A stretch of 55,076 bases of DNA, taken from NCBI GenBank assembly GCA_021647945.1, contig JAKITT010000012.1, positions 1 to 55,076 on the forward strand, read 5' to 3'. Below, piece by piece: positions 49,582 to 55,076 of the stretch. Below the pieces are notes generated by a model, which did no database searches, was not told the origin of the DNA, and was given only the letters and a program-made list of their open reading frames with translations. Numbering within the stretch: the stretch's first letter is position 1; the number at the start of each line of letters is the position of its first letter. Made by a program: the position numbers and the translations under genes. Source of the DNA: Candidatus Polarisedimenticolaceae bacterium (GTDB lineage Bacteria > Pseudomonadota > Gammaproteobacteria > Chromatiales > Chromatiaceae).

Positions 49582-49652
49582 ACTCTAAATATTGATAACT
49601 AATGGTGATTAGGTACGAAGCCCAGCCATACTGGCTGTTATCTGTAGGAGCG

Positions 49653-49676
49653 GGGAATTAGACCCATGGCGGTTAA
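49653..49676. repeat. 24-bp repeat, copy 2, upstream of the esterase gene
   Basis: GGGAATTAGACC followed by CATGGCGGTTAA, the partner of the repeat at 20344-20367. It is preceded by TGTAGGAGCGG, a half of the REP-type palindrome seen at 9395-9444. No coding capacity. Confidence 0.5.
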
Positions 49677-49730
49677 TAAGCATTGCTATGAAATGGGAAT
49701 AGTCAGTGCAATCTGGGAGGTTTAGCACCC

Positions 49731-50426
49731 ATGCAAAAAATTCTGATATTTGTCCTGCTAGGGTTCTCTGCCCAGTGGTGGTTCAGTGACCCAACCATCA
49801 GCGCCTCCAGCAGTGACATCAGCTTCAAATATATTGAAAAATATACCCGCGAACACCTAGAGAACGAGTCGCTCCCGATGATCATCGCACTGCATGGTGA
49901 TGGCGATTCCATCAACAACTTCTATGAAACCGCGCTCAATCAACTGACAGCCCCTGCTCGCATCATCGTGATCGCCTCACCGATAAACAGCCGCTGGCCA
50001 AATGACAGCCATCAATTTATTCAATATGGCCGCGCCCTCAATGAGGTAGTGGCCACGCTCAGTAGTCAGTTCCCAACATCGAAAAAGCCGCTATTAATGG
50101 GTTTTTCTGGCGGTGCGGAGATGGCCTACTACCAAGCGCTAAAATATGGTGACAGCTATAGCTACATCTTCCCCATAGCCGGTGCCTTATCAAAAGAGAC
50201 TCTCACCGCAGAGCCCGACAGGCCCGGTGCAAAGGTCTACGCCTACCATGGTAAGAGTGACAAAAACATTCCATTTAAGGCGGGCCAACACGCCTCAGCA
50301 CTCCTTCAACAGAGTGGCATACGGGTCAAATTCAATGCTTTTGAGGGGGGCCATCTTGGCCTCTTCACCTCAATGAAATCGACCATTAGCCAAGCAATAG
50401 ATAAGCGCGTTAATACACTTCTGTAG
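49731..50426 (+). CDS. Exported alpha/beta hydrolase, phospholipase/carboxylesterase type
   Basis: A 231-residue hydrolase with a hydrophobic N-terminus (ILIFVLLGFSAQWWFSD), a signal peptide or anchor. MIIALHGDGDSINNF provides the oxyanion-hole HG motif. The nucleophile elbow is GFSGG with Ser126. The remaining triad residues are probably the Asp in YHGKSDKNIPF and the His in EGGHLG. This layout fits the carboxylesterase/PHB-depolymerase-like group acting on short esters; the substrate is not evident. Its 3' end overlaps the convergent tesA-like gene by 17 bp. Confidence 0.82.
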   Translation: MQKILIFVLLGFSAQWWFSDPTISASSSDISFKYIEKYTREHLENESLPMIIALHGDGDSINNFYETALNQLTAPARIIVIASPINSRWPNDSHQFIQYGRALNEVVATLSSQFPTSKKPLLMGFSGGAEMAYYQALKYGDSYSYIFPIAGALSKETLTAEPDRPGAKVYAYHGKSDKNIPFKAGQHASALLQQSGIRVKFNAFEGGHLGLFTSMKSTISQAIDKRVNTLL

Positions 50427-51036
50427 TAAGTAGGGGGGTTAATGGCGGCCACACCAAATCAAGAATCAACGACTGCGCACGCCCATTGGGGTGGAAACCA
50501 TCCTCTAGAAAGAGGCTCTTCTTCTGCCCAAACCCCTGCAGCAGAAAGGGCAGCAGCGCCGTACTATGCGCCTCCGCCAACGTATGAAATATCTGTTGGA
50601 AACGCCTGTTGTAGAGCGGGCCATAGTTGGGTGGCAACTGCATACCGATCAGCAATATTGCCGCCTGCGCTGATTGCGCCTGTTCCACCATGCGGGCAAG
50701 GTTCTGCTGCATCGCCTTGAGGGAGAGTCCACGCAGGCCATCATTGGCCCCAAGGGCGATGATGAGAATAGCGGGTTTATGTTGTGCCAATAATTCACCG
50801 ACCCGTGTCAGGCCACCGCTACTGGTCTCTCCACTGATACTGGCATTGACCACCTGATGCGGGTAGCCTCTGGCGTAGAGGCGTTGCTGTAATAGATTGA
50901 CCCAACCGATCCGCGTCTCAAGCCCATAGGCCGCACTGAGGCTATCCCCCATCACGAGAATGGTCGGGGCGGCTGAACTAAATGCGCTGAAACCCATCAA
51001 CCATAAAACAAGTACCACATTGAGTCGTCTAAGCAT
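50410..51036 (-). CDS. tesA: SGNH arylesterase / lysophospholipase (TesA-like)
   Basis: A periplasmic GDSL hydrolase of 208 residues with a signal peptide (LNVVLVLWLMGFSAFSSAA). SGNH blocks are complete: VMGDSLSAAYGL (Ser), NASISGETSSGG (Gly), LGANDGLRG (Asn) and EDGFHPNGRAQ (Asp-x-x-His). In E. coli TesA has thioesterase, protease I and lysophospholipase activity. The frame is open further upstream, but those residues are antisense to the ABC gene; the ATG at 51036 gives the correct signal peptide. Its start codon overlaps that of the divergent ybbA gene by two bases within GCATGG. The tesA-ybbA divergence is conserved in E. coli. Confidence 0.92.
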   Translation of the reverse strand: MLRRLNVVLVLWLMGFSAFSSAAPTILVMGDSLSAAYGLETRIGWVNLLQQRLYARGYPHQVVNASISGETSSGGLTRVGELLAQHKPAILIIALGANDGLRGLSLKAMQQNLARMVEQAQSAQAAILLIGMQLPPNYGPLYNRRFQQIFHTLAEAHSTALLPFLLQGFGQKKSLFLEDGFHPNGRAQSLILDLVWPPLTPLLTTEVY

Positions 51037-51715
51037 GGAAAAGAGTACCGTTCTGCAGGTGCAAAATCTCTGGAAAAGCGTCACCAGCCCGGAGGGTGAA
51101 CTGGTATTGCTACGTGGCGTGGATCTTAGCACTTCAAGTGGCGAGTCGCTGGCCATTGTCGGTGCCTCTGGTTCGGGAAAATCAACCCTACTGGGGCTGT
51201 TGGCAGGGCTGGACCAACCCACCCAAGGCGAGGTGTTGATTGATGGCATCGACCTCTTCAGCCTGGATGAGGATGGCCGGGCGCAACTGCGAGCCGAGAA
51301 GGTCGGCTTTGTCTTCCAGGCCTTTCAACTGCTGCCCAATCTAACGGCATTGGAGAATGTGATGCTGCCGCTGGAGCTGGCGGGACGCGACGATGCCCGT
51401 GTTATCGCCGAAGAGGTGATGCACCGTGTCGGCCTAACGGAGCGTCTACAGCACTACCCCAAGACACTCTCCGGCGGCGAGCAGCAGCGAGTGGCAGTGG
51501 CCCGCGCTTTTGCTCCACGGCCCAAGCTGCTGTTTGCCGATGAACCCACCGGCAATCTCGATCAACAGACCGGTAACCGGATAATCGACCTACTCTTCCA
51601 GCTCAACGCCGATGAGCAGACCACCCTCGTCCTGGTCACGCACGATCCCGCCCTAGCCAGCCGCTGCCACACAGAACTGGAGCTGGTAGATGGCCTACTG
51701 AGACCTCTTCAGTGA
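51035..51715 (+). CDS. ybbA: ABC transporter ATP-binding protein (YbbA/LolD-like)
   Basis: A 226-residue ATPase of the MacB/LolD-type family. Walker A is GASGSGKST, the signature LSGGEQQR, Walker [13 protein letters not shown], and the H-loop His is in LVTHDP. The N-terminus [16 protein letters not shown] aligns in length with E. coli YbbA, supporting the ATG at 51035 over the in-frame ATG at 50960. It partners the permease encoded immediately downstream, whose GTG start overlaps its stop by four bases. The substrate of YbbAP systems is not firmly established; lipid or hydrophobic compound extraction has been proposed. No clear Shine-Dalgarno precedes the start. Confidence 0.92.
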   Translation: MEKSTVLQVQNLWKSVTSPEGELVLLRGVDLSTSSGESLAIVGASGSGKSTLLGLLAGLDQPTQGEVLIDGIDLFSLDEDGRAQLRAEKVGFVFQAFQLLPNLTALENVMLPLELAGRDDARVIAEEVMHRVGLTERLQHYPKTLSGGEQQRVAVARAFAPRPKLLFADEPTGNLDQQTGNRIIDLLFQLNADEQTTLVLVTHDPALASRCHTELELVDGLLRPLQ

Positions 51716-54201
51716 AAGCATCCCGCCTGATCTTGCGCATGCTGCGACGAGACTGGCATGCGGGTGAGATGCGTATCCTCATTCTGGCAATAGTGATTGC
51801 AGTGGCCAGCCTCACCTCCGTCAACCTCTTTACCGACCGTATCGAACAGGCCCTGGAGCGCCAAGCCAACGCACTGTTGGGGGCCGATCTGCTGGTCAGT
51901 TCCGACCAACCCATCAGCCAACACTACAGTGATGAGGCACAACGCCAAGGTCTTCATAGCAGCCGGGCACAAGAGTTTCCCAGCATGGTGATGGCCGATG
52001 ACAATAGCGCCCTGGTCGCCATCAAAGCGGTCACCAACGGTTATCCACTACGCGGCCAGCTGCGGCTGGCTGACCAACAGTTTGGCCCAGAGCGGCTGGC
52101 CACCGGCATCCCCGCCAGTGGCACTGTGTGGGTCGAGCGACGTCTGCTAAATGAGTTGCAGGCCGATATTGGCAGCACATTGATGGTCGGTTTTAGTCCA
52201 CTTCGTGTCACTGCGGTGATCACCCATGAACCAGCTCGCGCCAGCGGCAACCTCTTCAGCCTCGCACCACGTCTTCTACTCAATATGCAGGATCTGGCCG
52301 CCACCCAGTTGGTACAACCCGCCAGCCGCATCAAATACCAACTCTATCTGGCAGGCTCTTCACAGCAGATCGACCAATATCGCCCCCTACTGCAACAGCA
52401 ATTGACCCCCGGTGAACAACTACTGGGGATTGAAAATGCCCGACCAGAGGTGCGTAATGCGATGCGACAGGCGCGCCGTTTCCTCGGTCTGGCAGCACTG
52501 GTGAGCGTACTGCTAGCGGGCGTGGCGGTTGCCATGGCGACACAACGTTTTGTCCGCAACCATCTTGATAACTGCGCGGTAATGCGCTGCCTGGGTGCCA
52601 GCCAAGCACTGATTCTACAGATCTACATTGGCCAGATTGTGCTGTTGGGATTGGCCGCCAGCACCATCGGCCTACTCCTCGGTTATCTGGCTCAGGCGGG
52701 ACTGGTTGGCCTGTTAGCCCCGCTACTTGGCACCCCTCTTCCCGCCCCCTCATTGGCCCCTGCGGGCTGGGGGTTATTGACTGGCTTGGTGACGTTGATC
52801 GGTTTTAGCGCACCACCGCTTTTGCAGCTGAAAAATGTCCCGGCACTGCGTCTCTTACGACGCGAAATGGGCCGACCACAGAGCAGTGCGCTGTTGGTCT
52901 ACAGCGCAGGTTTTATCACCCTTGCCCTACTCATCATATTGCAGGTGGGCGATCTCAAACTGGCCAGCATCGCCTTGGCGGGGGTCACACTCTCCCTGCT
53001 GCTACTGGCCCTGCTCGCTTGGCTATTGGTGTTGGCACTGAAACGAATCCGTAGTCGTGTTGGCGTTGGCTGGCGATTTGGCCTCGCCAACATCTCCCGC
53101 CGTGGTGGGGCCAGTATCATTCAGGTGGTCGGTTTTGGGTTGGGCATTATGGCCCTGCTACTGCTGACGCTGGTCCGTACCGAACTGCTGGAACAGTGGC
53201 AGGGCAGCCTGCCCGATGATGCCGCCAACCGTTTTCTGATCAATATCCAGCCCCAACAGATTGATGCGGTGCAGCAATTTCTTACTGCCAACGGCCTGCC
53301 AAAGAGCCACCTCTTTCCAATGGTGCGCGGTCGCCTGAGTCACATCAACGGCCAGCCCGTCTCGGCCGATGAGTACAGCGATGAACGTGCCAAACGACTG
53401 ATCAACCGTGAGTTCAATCTATCTTGGGCCGATGAGTTGCAGGATGATAACGAGATTATCGCTGGCCGCTGGTGGAATAAAAGTGACCACGGGAAAGCCT
53501 ACATCTCGGTCGAAGTGGGCATCGCCAACAGCCTCGACCTCAAGCTGGGTGACCGCCTCACCTACCGGGTCGGCAGTCGTGAGTTTAGTGCCAACATCAC
53601 CAGCCTGCGCCGTGTGGAGTGGGAGAGCTTCCGCGCCAATTTCTTTGTGCTGGCCACGCCGGGCCTGCTCAAATCCTTCCCCGCCACCTATATCACCAGT
53701 CTCTACCTCAGCAAGGCAGAGCAACCGCTGCTCAATGGTCTGGTGGCGAAATTTCCCAACATTACGGTGATTGATGTTGATCAGCTGATGAAGCAGATAC
53801 GCAACATTATTGAACGTGTCACGCTGGCGGTGGAGTATGTTTTCATCTTCACCCTGCTGGCCGGACTGGTGGTGATGATCGCGGCCATCAATGCGACGAT
53901 GGATGAACGGATCAAAGAGAACGCCATCCTGCGCACCCTCGGCGCACGGCGTGGTCAGCTACAACAAGGCATCATGGCGGAGTTTGCTGGGCTGGGGCTG
54001 CTGGCTGGCGTGGTCGCGGCCACTGCGGCCTCGTTGACCAGCTATCTGCTGGCCACTCAGCTCTTTAATCTGCCCTATACGCTCAACATCTATATCTGGC
54101 TGCTGGGGGCGCTGATAGGTGGCGTTGGCATTGGCCTCGCGGGAACATTCAGCGCCCGAGCCACCCTGCGGCAATCACCTCTCTTGAGTCTGCGCGGGTA
54201 G
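51712..54201 (+). CDS. ybbP: ABC transporter permease (YbbP-like, FtsX/MacB superfamily)
   Basis: A membrane protein of 829 residues, close to E. coli YbbP (about 800). One N-terminal helix (MRILILAIVIAVASLTSVNLF) is followed by a large periplasmic region, a first FtsX block of helices around residues 260-440 (FLGLAALVSVLLAGVAVAMA), further helices, a second periplasmic region and a C-terminal FtsX block (VEYVFIFTLLAGLVVMIAAI... ENAILRTLGARRGQL). The start is GTG at 51712 overlapping the ybbA stop (GTGA). Together they form a type VII ABC machine thought to act on periplasmic or membrane substrates; tesA next door hints at lipid metabolism. Confidence 0.92.
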   Translation: MKASRLILRMLRRDWHAGEMRILILAIVIAVASLTSVNLFTDRIEQALERQANALLGADLLVSSDQPISQHYSDEAQRQGLHSSRAQEFPSMVMADDNSALVAIKAVTNGYPLRGQLRLADQQFGPERLATGIPASGTVWVERRLLNELQADIGSTLMVGFSPLRVTAVITHEPARASGNLFSLAPRLLLNMQDLAATQLVQPASRIKYQLYLAGSSQQIDQYRPLLQQQLTPGEQLLGIENARPEVRNAMRQARRFLGLAALVSVLLAGVAVAMATQRFVRNHLDNCAVMRCLGASQALILQIYIGQIVLLGLAASTIGLLLGYLAQAGLVGLLAPLLGTPLPAPSLAPAGWGLLTGLVTLIGFSAPPLLQLKNVPALRLLRREMGRPQSSALLVYSAGFITLALLIILQVGDLKLASIALAGVTLSLLLLALLAWLLVLALKRIRSRVGVGWRFGLANISRRGGASIIQVVGFGLGIMALLLLTLVRTELLEQWQGSLPDDAANRFLINIQPQQIDAVQQFLTANGLPKSHLFPMVRGRLSHINGQPVSADEYSDERAKRLINREFNLSWADELQDDNEIIAGRWWNKSDHGKAYISVEVGIANSLDLKLGDRLTYRVGSREFSANITSLRRVEWESFRANFFVLATPGLLKSFPATYITSLYLSKAEQPLLNGLVAKFPNITVIDVDQLMKQIRNIIERVTLAVEYVFIFTLLAGLVVMIAAINATMDERIKENAILRTLGARRGQLQQGIMAEFAGLGLLAGVVAATAASLTSYLLATQLFNLPYTLNIYIWLLGALIGGVGIGLAGTFSARATLRQSPLLSLRG

Positions 54202-54570
54202 CTACTTCGGCAATCCGAGGTAGCTCGCGACCTCATACGGATCGGGTTTGCCCTCTTCATAACCAAAGTAACAGACATTTTCGTAGCTTGCCTTCGCCTC
54301 ATCATAGATGCCAACGACAAACTCCTGCCGCTCTTTTTTGGCCAGTTCATAGAGAAAGTTGAGTGGTTTGGCCAGAATCGATTTTTTGCTGGTCTCAATA
54401 GTGAGGCCGATATCCCAACCGCTGCGCCCCCCTTCTGCCCCCTCATCAACATTGCTATTGACGAGTTGAGCGCCGCTTTTGCCCTCTTTTAGCCAGTCGC
54501 TGATCGCCGTGATGATCGCTTCAGCCACTTCATCAATCTCATCACTCTCTAGGTGTAGATATATTTTCAT
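54202..54570 (-). CDS. Hypothetical 122-residue acidic protein
   Basis: A cytoplasmic protein without signal peptide or membrane helix, beginning MKIYLHLESDEIDEVAEAII. The N-terminal half is helical and acidic; the rest looks alpha/beta (GWDIGLTIETSKKSILAKPL, QEFVVGIYDEAKASYENVCY). The end (EEGKPDPYEVASYLGLPK) resembles no domain I know. Coding character is good, and the stop is immediately adjacent to the convergent ybbP stop. It may belong to a small family near toxin or immunity genes, but there is no evidence for that here. Confidence 0.65.
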   Translation of the reverse strand: MKIYLHLESDEIDEVAEAIITAISDWLKEGKSGAQLVNSNVDEGAEGGRSGWDIGLTIETSKKSILAKPLNFLYELAKKERQEFVVGIYDEAKASYENVCYFGYEEGKPDPYEVASYLGLPK

Positions 54571-54963
54571 CGCTGCTTATTGGGTCTGTATTGGGGAAAA
54601 GGTGGGATAGTTTAACCTACGATGTCACTACTCAGCATATTCATCTTAAGGGGTGACCTAATATGGCTGTAGGTGCACATTGACCTCCATGGAAGGAGGA
54701 AATGCAGAAGGATTGTTGGGAACAATCCCTGTCATGTGCATGTTTGCAGGTTCGGCTGGTCGCATAAATGCGACCCTACACGAGCATAAGTTGTCTGGAG
54801 TGGAAAAAGGCCAATGAAGTGGTACCCCCTTTTCATTTTTTGTCTTAACACTTCGTTATTTTCGTACTCAATTGGTTACATATGACCTATATGCTCCCTC
54901 TTTCCGTGTGAAAATGCCTCGATTTGAGACAACATTTAAGTATGCTGAGTCAGTAGTGTCCGG
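54571..54963. other. Repeat-bearing intergenic region before the right-edge transposase
   Basis: No gene is supported. The stretch holds copy B of a dispersed palindromic repeat (54668-54780) and then AT-rich DNA of no evident function. The probable end of an insertion sequence lies near 54951 (CAGTAGTGTCCGGTTAGGTA), just before the transposase stop codon. Confidence 0.5.
54668..54780. repeat. Dispersed palindromic repeat, copy B
   Basis: Begins TGTAGGTGC and ends CGACCCTACA. Its core CCATGGAAGGAGGAAATGCA, then GGATTGTTGGGAACAATCC and CTGT, parallels the repeat at 20199-20298. The stem changes are compensatory: GGATTGTT/AACAATCC here against GGAATTGTT/AACAATTCC there. A second small stem GGTCGCATAAATGCGACC closes the right side. 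Confidence 0.7.
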
Positions 54964-55076
54964 TTAGGTACTTGCATGTAAACCCTCCGGATTTCGAGAG
55001 TCTACGTCCCCAGGATCTGGTGGTGCGACCTGTGATTCTCGGGTTTCATTGAGGATTTTGGTTCGCAGCTCTCTCA
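54964..55076 (-). CDS. Transposase, C-terminal fragment running in from the right edge
   Basis: On the minus strand an open frame enters from the right edge and ends at a TAA (complement of 54964-54966). The last 36 residues include RELRTKILNETRESQVAPPD and finish NPEGLHAST. The sequence CAGTAGTGTCCGGTTAGG just beyond the stop (54951 onward) looks like the end of an insertion sequence, and a stop so close to a terminal repeat is typical of transposase genes. The family cannot be fixed from the tail alone. It has the same strand as the transposase fragment at 1-141, but identity between the two cannot be tested here. Confidence 0.5.
   Translation of the reverse strand, partial: RELRTKILNETRESQVAPPDPGDVDSRNPEGLHAST

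Overview
The window is a stretch of gammaproteobacterial chromosome of moderate GC content, almost entirely housekeeping genes with a few accessory islands. The lineage call rests on gene content and order, not on a marker gene. The blocks hda / DUF2066 / purM-purN, dcd-apbC-metG-rsxABCDGE, and pilGHIJ-chpA next to gshB-tonB-yqgE-ruvX-pyrR-pyrB-pyrC' all resemble neighbourhoods known from Pseudomonas aeruginosa and relatives. TRAP transport, an MCP, a diguanylate cyclase and type IV pilus chemosensing suggest a free-living or environmentally acquired, motile, respiring bacterium. I cannot name the genus.

Layout. 1-141 is the N-terminal part of a transposase leaving the left edge. 142-2213 is an AT-richer island with one secreted beta-helix protein and non-coding debris. 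2214-8155 holds wrbA-hda (+), a CDP-alcohol phosphatidyltransferase and a DUF2066 protein (-), then purM-purN-DUF3108 (+). 8164-10537 carries a MITE-like repeat, vanZ, dcd and apbC (-). 10900-20170 carries an MCP, metG and the complete rsxABCDGE operon (+), followed by rsmE. 21136-32099 is a minus-strand Pil-Chp chemosensory operon (pilG, pilH, pilI, pilJ, chpA of 2253 residues, chpC) without a methyltransferase or methylesterase gene. 32562-40206 is a compact + strand series: gshB-apbE-tonB, then yqgE-ruvX-pyrR-pyrB-pyrC'-pyrK. 40298-44273 is a TRAP transporter operon with a TatT lipoprotein and an inserted cupin gene. 44533-46510 is an accessory island: an M35-like zinc metallopeptidase, a small partner protein, and a convergent lipoprotein paralogue of that partner. 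47007-54570 has a GMP/IMP nucleotidase, a DUF4124 protein, a GAF/DUF484-GGDEF protein, an esterase, tesA divergent from ybbA-ybbP, and an orphan gene. The right edge enters the C-terminal end of a transposase.

Links between genes. ApbE (33509-34534) is the enzyme class that attaches FMN to threonines of RsxD and RsxG, both of which keep the motif here. The TonB-like gene beside gshB occupies the place of P. aeruginosa tonB3, which is linked to twitching, and lies next to the Pil-Chp operon. PyrC' has lost most dihydroorotase metal ligands and is probably a structural partner of PyrB. A PyrK-type electron-transfer subunit at the end of the pyr series is unusual for this group.

The non-coding DNA is rich in small palindromic elements. 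Several occur twice in the window: 8164-8355 with 46557-46714, 20199-20298 with 54668-54780, and 20344-20367 with 49653-49676. The best candidate for an undescribed system is the metallopeptidase plus paired small proteins at 44533-46510.
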